Both the position numbers and the translations under genes were made by a program. 64,000 nt of DNA from assembly GCF_029436685.1 (NCBI RefSeq), contig NZ_JAROCY010000006.1:1-64000 (forward strand), read 5' to 3'. Source of the stretch: Novosphingobium cyanobacteriorum (lineage in GTDB: Bacteria; Pseudomonadota; Alphaproteobacteria; Sphingomonadales; Sphingomonadaceae). Positions 13,543-23,015 of the stretch are shown here, in pieces (positions within the stretch are counted from its first letter, which is position 1; each line of letters begins with the position of its first letter). The notes under the pieces are model-generated. The model was not told where the DNA came from and made no database searches. It was given only the letters and a program-made list of their open reading frames with translations.

Positions 13543-16017
13543 ATGATGAACCTCGCCGAATACCGCGACAAGAATAGCCGGCTCGCCGATTTCCTGCCCT
13601 GGGTCGGGCTGATCGGCGAAGGCGTCGTCCTCAACAAAGACGGCAGTTTTCAGCGCACGGCACGCTTTCGCGGGCCGGATCTCGATTCCGCGGTGCCTGC
13701 TGAACTGGTCGCGGTCGCAGGCCGGCTAAACAACGCTTTTCGCCGCCTTGGCTCAGGCTGGGCGATCTTCGTCGAAGCGCAGCGCCATGTCTCGAACCGC
13801 TATCCCGTGAGCACATTTCCCGACGCGGCCTCCGCGCTGGTCGATGCCGAGCGCAAGGCAGATTTCGAGGAAGCCGGCGCGCACTTCGAATCGAGCTACT
13901 TCCTCACCTTCACCTATCTGCCGCCGGCCGAGGACGCGGCGCGCGCCGAGAGCTGGCTCTACGAAGGTCGCGACCAGAAGGACCTCGATGCACGCGAAGT
14001 GCTGACCGGCTTTGCCGATCGCACCGACCGCATCCTGCGCCTCGTCGAAGCGTTCATGCCGGAATGCGTCTGGCTCGATGACGGCGAGACGCTGACCTAT
14101 CTCCACGCCTGCGTCTCGACCAAGCGGCACCGGGTCCGCGTTCCCGAGACGCCGATGTATCTCGACGCTCTGCTTGCCGATCAGCCGCTGACCGGCGGTC
14201 TGGAGCCGCGCCTCGGCGCGCAGCATCTGCGCGTGCTGACGATCACCGGCTTTCCCACGGCGACGACGCCGGGCCTGCTCGACGAGCTGAACCGACTCGC
14301 CTTCCCCTATCGCTGGTCTACTCGCGCGATCCTGCTCGACAAGACCGACGCGACCAAGCTGCTGACCAAGATCCGCCGTCAGTGGTTCGCCAAGCGCAAG
14401 TCGATCGCCGCGATCCTCAAGGAAGTGATGACCAACGAAGCCTCGGCGCTGGTCGATACCGACGCCTCGAACAAGGCGGCCGACGCAGACCTCGCGCTTC
14501 AGGAACTCGGCGCGGATTACGCCGGCATCGCCTATGTCACCGCTACGGTGACGGTGTGGGACGCCGATCCACGCACCGCCGACGAGAAGCTCCGCCTCGT
14601 CGAAAAAGTGATCCAGGGCCGTGATTTCACGGCGATGGCGGAGACCATCAACGCGGTGGACGCCTGGCTCGGTTCCTTGCCGGGGCATGTCTACGCCAAT
14701 GTCCGGCAGCCGCCGATTTCCACGCTCAATCTCGCCCACATGATCCCCCTGTCAGCGGTGTGGGCGGGGCCGGAACGGGACGAGCACTTTGCAGCACCCC
14801 CACTGCTGTTCGGCAAGACCGAAGGCTCGACCCCGTTCCGGTTTTCCCTCCATGTCGGCGATGTCGGCCATACGCTGATCGTCGGCCCGACCGGCGCCGG
14901 CAAGTCCGTGCTGCTGGCGCTGATGGCCTTGCAGTTCCGCCGTTACGCGGGTGCCCAGGTCTTCGCCTTCGATTTCGGCGGCTCGATCCGCGCGGCCGCA
15001 CTCGCCATGCGCGGCGACTGGCACGATCTCGGTGGCGGCCTGACCGAAGGCAGCGCCGCGAGCGTCGCGTTGCAACCGCTCGCCCGCGTCGATGACACCG
15101 CCGAGCGCGCGTGGGCGGCCGACTGGCTGCTCGCCATCCTCGCGCGTGAGAGCGTGGCCGTAAGCCCCGATGTGAAGGAGCACATCTGGACGGCGCTGAC
15201 GTCGCTCGCCTCTGCGCCGGTCGAGGAGCGCACGATCACCGGCCTTTGCGTGCTGTTGCAGTCGAACGACCTCAAGCAGGCGCTCCGGCCCTATTGCATC
15301 GGCGGCGCGTGGGGGCGGCTGCTCGACGCCGAGAGCGAACATCTCGGCACGGCGACCGTCCAGGCTTTCGAGACCGAGGGGCTTATCGGCACGGAAGCCG
15401 CGCCCGCCGTTCTCGCCTACCTCTTCCACCGCATCGAGGATCGGCTCGACGGATCGCCGACGATGATCATCGTCGATGAAGGCTGGCTCGCGCTCGACGA
15501 CGAGGGCTTCGCCGGCCAGTTGCGCGAATGGCTGAAAACGCTGCGCAAGAAGAACGCCAGCGTCATCTTCGCCACGCAGTCGCTTTCCGACATAGACGGC
15601 TCCGCGATCGCGCCCGCCATCATTGAGAGCTGCCAGACCCGGCTCTTGCTGCCCAACGAGCGCGCCATCGAGCCGCAGATCACCGCCATCTATCGCCGTT
15701 TCGGCCTTAACGACCGCCAGATCGAGATCATCGCTCGGGCCATGCCCAAGCGCGATTATTACTGCCAGTCGCGGCGCGGCAACCGGCTGTTCGAGTTGGG
15801 TCTCTCCGAAGTCGCCCTGTCGCTTTGCGCCGCGTCCTCGCGCCAGCATCAGGCCCGCATTGCACAGGTCTATGCGCGCTCCGGCCCCGACGGCTTTCTC
15901 GCCTCATGGCTTCGCGAAAGCGACCTCGGTTGGGCCGCCGACATGATCCCCGGTCTCACCAACGTCACTCCGCAGCCTCGCATTCCGCACGCCCCCAAAA
16001 TGGAGACCCCGTCATGA
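13543..16017 (+). CDS. trbE: TrbE, secretion ATPase (VirB4-like)
   Basis: An 824-residue ATPase, full length for TrbE. The N-terminal CagE/VirB4 region (about residues 1-400) is followed by Walker A 'IVGPTGAGKSVLL' near 446 and Walker B 'MIIVDEGWLAL' near 640, then 'FATQSLSDIDGS'. It powers pilus assembly and substrate transfer. Two ATG codons open the gene (13543 and 13546). The stop overlaps trbJ by ATGA. Confidence 0.96.
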   Translation: MMNLAEYRDKNSRLADFLPWVGLIGEGVVLNKDGSFQRTARFRGPDLDSAVPAELVAVAGRLNNAFRRLGSGWAIFVEAQRHVSNRYPVSTFPDAASALVDAERKADFEEAGAHFESSYFLTFTYLPPAEDAARAESWLYEGRDQKDLDAREVLTGFADRTDRILRLVEAFMPECVWLDDGETLTYLHACVSTKRHRVRVPETPMYLDALLADQPLTGGLEPRLGAQHLRVLTITGFPTATTPGLLDELNRLAFPYRWSTRAILLDKTDATKLLTKIRRQWFAKRKSIAAILKEVMTNEASALVDTDASNKAADADLALQELGADYAGIAYVTATVTVWDADPRTADEKLRLVEKVIQGRDFTAMAETINAVDAWLGSLPGHVYANVRQPPISTLNLAHMIPLSAVWAGPERDEHFAAPPLLFGKTEGSTPFRFSLHVGDVGHTLIVGPTGAGKSVLLALMALQFRRYAGAQVFAFDFGGSIRAAALAMRGDWHDLGGGLTEGSAASVALQPLARVDDTAERAWAADWLLAILARESVAVSPDVKEHIWTALTSLASAPVEERTITGLCVLLQSNDLKQALRPYCIGGAWGRLLDAESEHLGTATVQAFETEGLIGTEAAPAVLAYLFHRIEDRLDGSPTMIIVDEGWLALDDEGFAGQLREWLKTLRKKNASVIFATQSLSDIDGSAIAPAIIESCQTRLLLPNERAIEPQITAIYRRFGLNDRQIEIIARAMPKRDYYCQSRRGNRLFELGLSEVALSLCAASSRQHQARIAQVYARSGPDGFLASWLRESDLGWAADMIPGLTNVTPQPRIPHAPKMETPS

Positions 16018-16781
16018 TCCAGAAGCTTCTTCATTCCCGCGCCCGGCGCTTCGCCTTCGCGCTGCTCGCCGCTCCTGTTGCCGTCGCGCCGATGCTGGCG
16101 ACGCCCGCGCAGGCCCAATGGGTCGTGTTCGATCCCTCGAACTACGCCCAGAACGTGCTGACCGCCGCGCGGAGCCTCCAGCAGATCACCAACCAGATCA
16201 CATCGCTGCAAAACGAGACGCAGATGCTGATCAATCAGGCCCGCAATCTCGCGAGCCTTCCGATCTCGTCGCTCAACCAGATCGAGCAGTCGCTCCAGCG
16301 GACCCAGACCCTCCTCGCCCAGGCCCAGAACATCACCTACAACACCCAGGCGATCAACACGGCCTTCCAGAACCAGTATTCGGCCGCGTCGATGTCGGGC
16401 ACGAACGCCCAACTCGTCGCCAATGCGCAGGCCCGCTGGCAGAACACGCTCGCCGGGCTTCAGGACGCGATGAAGACGCAGGCGACCGTCGTCTCCAATC
16501 TCGGCACGAACTCCGCGCAGATGTCGGTGCTGGTCAACGCCAGCCAGAACGCGACGGGCGCGCTTCAGGCGACGCAGGCCGGCAATCAACTGGTGGCGCT
16601 CGCCGCGCAGCAGATCGCCGATCTGACCGCCGTCGTCGCCGCCAACGGCCGCGCCGATGCGCTGCGCGACGCCGAACGCTCGGCCGCAGCCGCGCAAGGG
16701 GCCGCTCAGCGCCAGACGTTCCTGACCCCCGGCGCGGGCTATCAGCCCGGCAGCGCTCAGATGTTCCACTCCGGCAACTGA
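16014..16781 (+). CDS. trbJ: TrbJ, minor pilin-like transfer protein (VirB5-like)
   Basis: A 255-residue periplasmic protein with a signal peptide cut near 'TPAQAQWVVFDP'. The mature protein is Gln/Asn-rich and coiled-coil ('QQITNQITSLQNETQMLINQ'), as in TrbJ. It probably sits at the pilus tip or assists mating-pair contact. ATG 16014 overlaps the trbE stop. Confidence 0.93.
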   Translation: MIQKLLHSRARRFAFALLAAPVAVAPMLATPAQAQWVVFDPSNYAQNVLTAARSLQQITNQITSLQNETQMLINQARNLASLPISSLNQIEQSLQRTQTLLAQAQNITYNTQAINTAFQNQYSAASMSGTNAQLVANAQARWQNTLAGLQDAMKTQATVVSNLGTNSAQMSVLVNASQNATGALQATQAGNQLVALAAQQIADLTAVVAANGRADALRDAERSAAAAQGAAQRQTFLTPGAGYQPGSAQMFHSGN

Positions 16782-16792
16782 AGGGGCGATCC

Positions 16793-17050
16793 GTGGACGC
16801 CAAGACCCTCGCGCGCATCGGCGCCGTGATCTTTGCCGCCTTCGCGATCACGGCGGCGGTGATCGACGCGTCGCGCAAGCCCGAGCCTTCCGCGCCTTTG
16901 GCGGTCACGCCGACGCTCGCCGCCAGCGCCGATCCGCTCGCGGCCGAACTGGACCGGTGCAACACGCTCGGCGAGGCCGGCGAGCGCGATGCCGGTTGCC
17001 TTGCTGCCTGGGCCAAGAACCGCCGCCGTTTTCTGGGTGAGGAGCGCTGA
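16793..17050 (+). CDS. trbK: TrbK-like putative entry-exclusion protein
   Basis: An 85-residue protein starting with GTG at 16793. One N-terminal membrane segment ('IGAVIFAAFAITAAVI') is followed by a short polar domain with two cysteines ('DRCNTLGEAGERDAGCLAAW'). Position between trbJ and trbL, size and the Cys pair match the alternative TrbK family of Tn4371-like elements, thought to block entry of a second copy. GGGGCG upstream is a weak ribosome-binding site. Confidence 0.82.
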   Translation: MDAKTLARIGAVIFAAFAITAAVIDASRKPEPSAPLAVTPTLAASADPLAAELDRCNTLGEAGERDAGCLAAWAKNRRRFLGEER

Positions 17051-17053
17051 GCC

Positions 17054-18409
17054 ATGGGCAATACCGGCGTCATCGACCAATTCCTCGGCGTCTTCACCAG
17101 CTACATCGACAGCGGCTTCGGCCTGCTCGGCGGCGAGGTCGGCTTCATCGCCACCACGCTCATCGTGATCGACGTGACACTCGCCGCGCTGTTCTGGAGC
17201 TGGGGCGCCGACGAGGACATCATGGCGCGGCTCGTCAAGAAGACGCTGTTCGTCGGCGTCTTCGCCTACCTGATCTCCAACTGGAACAACCTCGCCAGGA
17301 TCGTCTTCGAGAGCTTTGCCGGGCTCGGCCTGAAAGCATCGGGCACCGGCTTCACGACCGCGCAACTGTTGCAGCCGGGCCAGGTCGCGCAGACCGGGCT
17401 CGACGCGAGCCGTCCGCTGCTCACCGCGATCTCGAACCTGATGGGCTATGTCTCGTTCTTCGAGAACTTCATCCAGATCGCCTGCATGCTGTTCGCCTGG
17501 GCGCTGGTGCTGCTCGCCTTCTTCATCCTCGCGATCCAGCTGTTCGTCACGTTGATCGAGTTCAAGCTGACGACGCTCGCCGGCTTCGTGCTGATCCCCT
17601 TCGGCCTGTTCGGCAAGTCTGCCTTCATGGCCGAGCGTGTCCTCGGCAACGTCATTTCGTCGGGCATCAAGGTGCTGGTGCTCGCCGTCATCATCGGCAT
17701 CGGCTCGACCCTGTTCTCGCAATTCACCGCCGGCTTCGGCGGCGCGACGCCGACCATCGATCAGGCGATGGCGATCGTGCTCGCTGCGCTGTCATTGCTC
17801 GGCCTCGGCATTTTCGGCCCCGGCATCGCCAACGGCCTCGTCTCCGGCGGCCCGCAGCTTGGCGCGGGCGCGGCCATCGGGACCGGCCTCGCTGCAGGCG
17901 GCATGGTCGCGGCCGGCGCGGCGGGCGTGGGCGCCGTCGCCTCCGGCGGCGCAGCGCTCGCAGGTGGCGCAGCCGCCGCTGCCCGTGGCGGGGCTGCCTT
18001 GGCGGGAGGAGCCTCCACCGCCTACAGCCTCGGCGCGGCCGGACAGACCGGCGCGGCGGGCGTTGCCTCTGGTCTTCGCGGTGTCGCCAGCGCCGGCGCG
18101 CAAGCTGCCGTCTCGCCCCTGAAGCGCGCCGCATCGGGGGCCGTCGACAGCCTCAAATCCAGCTATGAGGCCGGAAGCCGCGCTGCCTTCGAAAGCACCG
18201 GCGGCGCCGTCGCGGGCGAAGCCGCCGCCACTGAAGCCGCCGCGTCCGCCGAATCCACCCCGCCCACAACCGACGGCCCGCCCGCCTGGGCGGAGCGCAT
18301 GAAGCGCTCGCAGCAAATCACCCACGGCGTTCAGGCCGCCGCCCATGCCGTGCGCAGCGGCGACAGCCATGGCGGGGGCTCTTCCGTCGATCTCTCCGAA
18401 AGCGAATGA
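17054..18409 (+). CDS. trbL: TrbL, polytopic channel protein (VirB6-like)
   Basis: A 451-residue inner-membrane protein. The first 280 residues carry five or six membrane segments, among them 'FIATTLIVIDVTLAALFW' and 'MLFAWALVLLAFFILAIQLF'. From about residue 280 the chain becomes a long Ala/Gly-rich low-complexity tail ending 'GGGSSVDLSESE', typical of TrbL. It overlaps trbF by ATGA. Confidence 0.94.
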   Translation: MGNTGVIDQFLGVFTSYIDSGFGLLGGEVGFIATTLIVIDVTLAALFWSWGADEDIMARLVKKTLFVGVFAYLISNWNNLARIVFESFAGLGLKASGTGFTTAQLLQPGQVAQTGLDASRPLLTAISNLMGYVSFFENFIQIACMLFAWALVLLAFFILAIQLFVTLIEFKLTTLAGFVLIPFGLFGKSAFMAERVLGNVISSGIKVLVLAVIIGIGSTLFSQFTAGFGGATPTIDQAMAIVLAALSLLGLGIFGPGIANGLVSGGPQLGAGAAIGTGLAAGGMVAAGAAGVGAVASGGAALAGGAAAAARGGAALAGGASTAYSLGAAGQTGAAGVASGLRGVASAGAQAAVSPLKRAASGAVDSLKSSYEAGSRAAFESTGGAVAGEAAATEAAASAESTPPTTDGPPAWAERMKRSQQITHGVQAAAHAVRSGDSHGGGSSVDLSESE

Positions 18410-19095
18410 TCATGTTCAAGCGACCATCGACGCATTACGGCAATTCTCCGCAACCCGAGACGCCCTACCAGCGCGCAGCCCAAGTCTGGGACGAACGCAT
18501 CGGCTCCGCCCGCGTGCAGGCGCGGAACTGGCGCTTCATGGCCTTCGGCTCGCTTGCCCTGTCGGCAGGCCTTTCGGCCGCGCTAGTCTGGCAATCCGCG
18601 AACGGCTCGATCGTCCCCTGGGTGGTGCAGGTCGACAAGCTCGGCGCCGCGCAGGCCGTGGCGCCTGCGACCGCCGATTATCAGCCCAACGATCCGCAGA
18701 TCGCCTTTTACCTCGCGCGCTTCATCGAGGAAGTGCGGGGCATTCCCGCCGATCCGATCATCGTGCGACAGAACTGGCTGCGCGCCTACGACTTCACCAC
18801 GCAGGGCGGCGCGCTGGCGCTCAATGACTACGCCCGCGCTAACGACCCCTTCGCCAATGTCGGCAAGGTCCAGGTCGCCGTCGAGATTTCCAGCGTGATC
18901 CGCGCATCGCCTTCGAGCTTCCGCGTCGCCTGGATCGAGCGCCGATATCAGGACGGCTCGCTCGCCACGACCGAGCGCTGGTCCGCGATCCTCACCGTCG
19001 CCGTGCAGCCGCCCCGCGATGCCGACCGGCTGCGGAAGAATCCGCTCGGAATCTACATCAACGCCATCAACTGGTCGAAGGAACTTGGATCATGA
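18406..19095 (+). CDS. trbF: TrbF, inner-membrane scaffold (VirB8-like)
   Basis: A 229-residue VirB8-type protein. A cytoplasmic N-terminus ('PETPYQRAAQVWDERIGSAR') precedes one membrane segment (about 45-66) and a periplasmic NTF2-like domain with 'LPGIYIN'-like ending 'NPLGIYINAINWSKELG'. The start is ATG 18406 (overlapping the trbL stop) or ATG 18412. It joins the channel to the outer-membrane core. Confidence 0.94.
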   Translation: MIMFKRPSTHYGNSPQPETPYQRAAQVWDERIGSARVQARNWRFMAFGSLALSAGLSAALVWQSANGSIVPWVVQVDKLGAAQAVAPATADYQPNDPQIAFYLARFIEEVRGIPADPIIVRQNWLRAYDFTTQGGALALNDYARANDPFANVGKVQVAVEISSVIRASPSSFRVAWIERRYQDGSLATTERWSAILTVAVQPPRDADRLRKNPLGIYINAINWSKELGS

Positions 19096-20135
19096 CGCCG
19101 CCTCTCCATCGCCCCGCCCCGACAAAAGGCGGATGTCCGGCTTTCCGTAAATCCGCGCTCCCACTTCTCCTGATTTGCGCGTCTGCGCTCGCGGGCTGCG
19201 CCGGGCAGATCCCGCCGCCCGACATCGACTACGACAACGCCGCGCCCGCCGTGCAGGCGTCCGATCCCCCCGCGCCGGTCAAGATCGTCGAACTGCCAAA
19301 GCCCCTGCCACTTCCCGGCCAACTGAAATCGGTCGGCAAGGATGCGAAGCCAGAGCCGGAAGCCGCCGATCCGACGGTGCGCGTCAATCAGGCCAATGCC
19401 GCCGCGCGCGTGCAGCCCGTGCGCAACGGCTTCATCAATTCGATGCAGGTCTATCCCTTCGTCGATGGCGCGCTCTATCAGGTCTATTCCGCCCCGGGCG
19501 AGATCACCGACATCGCCTTGCAACCGGGTGAGATCCTCGTCGGCTCCGGCCCTGTCGCTGCCGGCGACACCGTGCGCTGGATCATCGGCGACACCGAAAG
19601 CGGCACAGCCGCTGGCAAGCAGGTTCACATCCTCGTCAAGCCGACGCGGCCCGAACTGATGACCAATCTCGTCATCAACACTGACCGGCGCACCTACCAC
19701 ATGGAACTGCGCTCTACCGAGAAGACCTACATGGCCTCGGTCTCGTGGCAATATCCGCAGGACCAACTCATCGCGCTACGTCGCCAGAATACCGAAGCTC
19801 AGGCGGCGCAGCCCGTCTCGTCGGGCATCGATCTCGCCAAGGTCAACTTCCGCTATGAGGTAACGGGCGACCGTGCGCCGTGGCGGCCGCTGCGCGCATT
19901 CGACGACGGCCGCCAAGTGTTCATCGAGTTCCCGCGCGGCATCGGCCAGGGCGAAATGCCGCCGCTCTTCGTCGTCGGTCCCGAGGGCGACACTTCCGAA
20001 CTCGTGAACTACCGCGTGCGCGGCAATTACATGGTCGTTGATCGGCTGTTCGCAGCCGCCGAATTGCGCTTCGGCGCGACCAAAAACCAGAAGCGCGTGC
20101 GCATCTCCCGCACAGACGGGAGGCCAGCGTCGTGA
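19092..20135 (+). CDS. trbG: TrbG, outer-membrane core protein (VirB9-like)
   Basis: A 347-residue VirB9 homologue. The signal peptide ends with a lipobox, 'SALAGC' with C36 as the predicted lipidated residue. The body has the usual 'VYPFVDGALYQVYSAPGEIT' and 'RTYHMELRSTEKTYMASVSW' blocks and a C-terminal 'NYRVRGNYMVVDRLF'. No separate TrbH/VirB7 lipoprotein gene is present, so this protein may anchor the core itself. It overlaps trbI by GTGA. Confidence 0.94.
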   Translation: MTPPLHRPAPTKGGCPAFRKSALPLLLICASALAGCAGQIPPPDIDYDNAAPAVQASDPPAPVKIVELPKPLPLPGQLKSVGKDAKPEPEAADPTVRVNQANAAARVQPVRNGFINSMQVYPFVDGALYQVYSAPGEITDIALQPGEILVGSGPVAAGDTVRWIIGDTESGTAAGKQVHILVKPTRPELMTNLVINTDRRTYHMELRSTEKTYMASVSWQYPQDQLIALRRQNTEAQAAQPVSSGIDLAKVNFRYEVTGDRAPWRPLRAFDDGRQVFIEFPRGIGQGEMPPLFVVGPEGDTSELVNYRVRGNYMVVDRLFAAAELRFGATKNQKRVRISRTDGRPAS

Positions 20136-21379
20136 ACAGCGATCTCGATCCCGAGAAGGAAGAAGGCAAACGCACCGGGCCGGCGGACATGCCGGAAGCC
20201 GAAGATGACGCCCGGCCGCTGAACGGCGAGCGCGCCACGGCCATGCGGCTGCGGCCGGAGCCGCCGCGCGTCACCCGGCTGTCGCGCAAGGCGCTCGCCG
20301 GGCTCGCGCTCGTCACGAGCCTCGGTCTCGGCGGTGCGCTGATCTACGCGCTTCAGACCCGACACGGCGGCAACCAGGGCCAGGAACTCTACTCCACCGA
20401 CAACCGCACGACGCCGGATGGCCTCGCCAATCTGCCGAAAGACTATTCCGGCGTGCCCAAGCTCGGCCCGCCGCTGCCGGGCGATCTCGGCCGCCCGATC
20501 CTCAGCGCGCAGAACGCCGGCCAGTCGGTGCCGACACCGCCGATGGCCATGCCCAATCCCGGAATCAGCCAGGAGGAGCAGCGTCGCCTTCAGGAGATCG
20601 AATCCGCCCGCACTGCGCGGTTGTTCTCATCGACCGAGACCCGGCCGTCGAGCCCGCAGGCGGCGACCGCCGGGCCGGTTCCACAACCCGACCTCGCCAG
20701 CCTCGGGCTCGCGCCGCAGCCGTCGACGCCATCGGCGCAGGATCGCCAGCTCGCCTTCCTCAACCAGACGCCGGATAAACGCACGGTCTCGCCTGACCGC
20801 GTTGCGGCGCCGGCTTCCATCAACGTGCTCCAGGCAGGCGCCGTCATTCCGGCGGCGCTCATCACCGGCATTCGGTCGGACCTTCCCGGCCAGATCACCG
20901 CGCAAGTCACCGAGAACATCTACGACAGCCCCACCGGCCGCATCCTTCTCGTGCCGCAAGGCACACGCGTCGTCGGCCAATACGACAACGGCGTCGGCTT
21001 CGGTCAGCGGCGGGTGCTGCTCGTCTGGAGCCGGCTGATTTTCCCCAATGGGCGCTCGATCGTGCTCGAACGCCAACCCGGCGCCGACGCCGAAGGCTAC
21101 GCCGGCCTGGAAGATGGCGTCGACTACCATTGGGGCGAGCTGTTCAAGGCGGCCGCGCTCTCGACGATCCTGAGCGTTGGCGCGGAGGCCGGGACCAGCC
21201 AGAACGAGAACAACCTCGTCCAGGCGCTCCGTCAGGGCGCGTCGAACAGCGTCAGCCAGACCGGCCAGCAGATCGTCAGCCGCCAGCTCAATATCGCGCC
21301 GACGCTGACGATCCGACCGGGCTTCCCAGTCCGCGTTATCGTCACCCGCGACCTCGTGCTCGAACCCTACGGAGGCTGA
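20132..21379 (+). CDS. trbI: TrbI, channel-spanning protein (VirB10-like)
   Basis: A 415-residue VirB10 homologue starting with GTG at 20132. A cytoplasmic N-terminus is followed by one membrane segment ('ALAGLALVTSLGLGGALIYAL', about 51-71 within the chain), a Pro-rich periplasmic linker and the C-terminal beta-barrel domain ('GAVIPAALITGIRSDLPGQI', 'ILLVPQGTRVVGQYDN'). It is the last structural transfer gene. Confidence 0.94.
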   Translation: MNSDLDPEKEEGKRTGPADMPEAEDDARPLNGERATAMRLRPEPPRVTRLSRKALAGLALVTSLGLGGALIYALQTRHGGNQGQELYSTDNRTTPDGLANLPKDYSGVPKLGPPLPGDLGRPILSAQNAGQSVPTPPMAMPNPGISQEEQRRLQEIESARTARLFSSTETRPSSPQAATAGPVPQPDLASLGLAPQPSTPSAQDRQLAFLNQTPDKRTVSPDRVAAPASINVLQAGAVIPAALITGIRSDLPGQITAQVTENIYDSPTGRILLVPQGTRVVGQYDNGVGFGQRRVLLVWSRLIFPNGRSIVLERQPGADAEGYAGLEDGVDYHWGELFKAAALSTILSVGAEAGTSQNENNLVQALRQGASNSVSQTGQQIVSRQLNIAPTLTIRPGFPVRVIVTRDLVLEPYGG

Positions 21380-21380
21380 C

Positions 21381-21620
21381 ATGGCGAAACTGAAGCTGGC
21401 GCCCATCGCCGACGACAAGCCGGTCAAAGTCGCAATCGAACTGCCGGCCGCCCTTCATCGCGATCTCGTCGCTTATGCCGAAATCCTTGGCCGCGAGACC
21501 GGGCATAAACCCGCTGATCCCGTTCGACTCATCGTCCCGATGCTGGAACGATTCATGGCGACGGATCGGGGGTTTGCGAAAGCAAGAAAGGCGCGGACGG
21601 GTTCGGAACCAGGTCACTGA
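21381..21620 (+). CDS. DUF2274 family protein
   Basis: A 79-residue protein of DUF2274, regularly found right after trbI in Tn4371-like elements. 'KLKLAPIADDKPVKVAIELP' then 'ALHRDLVAYAEILGRETG' suggests an RHH-like DNA-binding fold, so it may regulate the transfer operon. It begins two bases after trbI. Its last 68 bases overlap the end of the convergent LysR gene. Confidence 0.85.
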   Translation: MAKLKLAPIADDKPVKVAIELPAALHRDLVAYAEILGRETGHKPADPVRLIVPMLERFMATDRGFAKARKARTGSEPGH

Positions 21621-22518
21621 CGACGGCCCGCAGGTCAACGTCCGCCATCGACTTCGCCAGGTCGAGAAGGCGGTGCAAGGCGGGGTTTTCGTTGTTCGGC
21701 GACCAGACCCCGCAGAACGGCAGGACCTCGCCGGCAATCGGTCGAAACACTACGCCCGGAAATTGCGCAGCCGTCGTCGCCTCGCTCGTCACGGTCAAAC
21801 CGCGCCGGAGCGCGACCAGTCGCATCAGGTTATCCCGGCTGACAGCTTGATGATGGATTTCCGGATGACGCCCGAGGTCGGCGAGCCGCTTGACGAGATA
21901 GTCATGGATCTCCTCGCCGGGCGCGCTTTCGCTGACGATGAAGGGCTCGCCGGCAAGTTCTTCGAACTGGACCTCTCCATCGCCGCACAGGCGGTGGCCC
22001 GCCGGCAGCACGACGAAGATGCGCTCGGTCCAGAGCTGCCGCCCCTCGCAGCCCGGCCAATCGGCGCAGCCGGTGATGAACGCGACATCGAGGTGATGCT
22101 TTCGGATCGCGGCGATGTGGTCTGCGGGATTGCCGTCGATGAAGGTGAGTTTGACGGCCGGGTGCTGCGCGCCGAAGGTATCGATCAACTCGGAGAGGAA
22201 GCCCGACGCCAGCGACGAGAAAATCCCGATTCTGATGTGGCCGTCCTCGCCACGTCCGATAGCCGCCGCCTCGGACCGCGCGAGGCCGATTTCCGTCAAC
22301 GCCTTACGGCCGCGCTGAACGAACTGTTTCCCGGCATTCGTGAGCGTCACGCCATTGGGCGTGCGGATGAAGAACGCCGTTCCCAATCGTTCCTCAAGTT
22401 CGCGGATACGGCGACTGATCGCTGACTCCTGAACACCAAGTGCCGCAGCTGCTCGCCTGAAACTTCCTTGGTCAGCTGCCGCAATAACATACTGGATGTG
22501 GCGCACCTGTACCGGCAA
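21553..22518 (-). CDS. LysR-family transcriptional regulator of the ICE
   Basis: A 321-residue LysR-type regulator. The N-terminal wHTH is 'FRRAAAALGVQESAISRRIR' with 'LEERLGTAFFIRTPNGVTLT', and the effector-binding domain runs from about residue 92 ('GHIRIGIFSS'). The start is TTG at 22518, preceded by GGGAG; a GTG at 22506 is the alternative. A LysR gene at this place is common in these ICEs and is thought to control transfer or excision. It is divergent from the AlpA-like gene and tail-to-tail with DUF2274. Ligand unknown. Confidence 0.92.
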   Translation of the reverse strand: MPVQVRHIQYVIAAADQGSFRRAAAALGVQESAISRRIRELEERLGTAFFIRTPNGVTLTNAGKQFVQRGRKALTEIGLARSEAAAIGRGEDGHIRIGIFSSLASGFLSELIDTFGAQHPAVKLTFIDGNPADHIAAIRKHHLDVAFITGCADWPGCEGRQLWTERIFVVLPAGHRLCGDGEVQFEELAGEPFIVSESAPGEEIHDYLVKRLADLGRHPEIHHQAVSRDNLMRLVALRRGLTVTSEATTAAQFPGVVFRPIAGEVLPFCGVWSPNNENPALHRLLDLAKSMADVDLRAVVSDLVPNPSAPFLLSQTPDPSP

Positions 22519-22730
22519 ACACGCAACTCCCGAATATATCCGATCCGAACCTGATTCCTAATAACAGCATTTTTGCGCGGTTGCGTACGGATTTGCACCA
22601 GTTTGGTATATGGATGTTCACGCCGATATCCACGCTACAACGCGACGTCTTACTACTCTGCTTGAAAGGGTCTTCCACTATCGCGACCTATCGTTCTCTA
22701 TCGCCAGCGGAACTGCGAGGGAGATCAAAA

Positions 22731-23015
22731 ATGGGCAGGAGCGAACCGCTGGAAATCACCAAGACCATCAGGCGACATCAATTGCGCGAGATGGTGCCGC
22801 TTGCGGACAGCACGATCTACGAGATGGAACAGCGCGGCGAATTTCCCCGGCGCTTTGCGCTTTCCCCACGGTGCATCGTCTGGGACCTCGCGGAGGTGCA
22901 AGCTTGGCTAATAGCCCGGCGCGCAAAGCCAGTCTTTCGCGCCAAACATCCGGACGTCGCCCAACGCAAGTCCCGGCCCGTCAAAGCGCGGGATCGAGCG
23001 CAGCAAGGGGCATAG
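22731..23015 (+). CDS. AlpA-like excisionase/regulator
   Basis: A 94-residue protein of the AlpA phage-regulator family. The wHTH reads 'LREMVPLADSTIYEMEQRGE' then 'FPRRFALSPRCIVWDLAEVQ' and 'AWLIARR'; the tail is basic. ATG 22731 has AGGGAG at 22718-22723 and is preferred over 22581. Convergent to the integrase with a 35-bp overlap of the 3' ends, it is the best candidate for the recombination directionality factor. Confidence 0.85.
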   Translation: MGRSEPLEITKTIRRHQLREMVPLADSTIYEMEQRGEFPRRFALSPRCIVWDLAEVQAWLIARRAKPVFRAKHPDVAQRKSRPVKARDRAQQGA

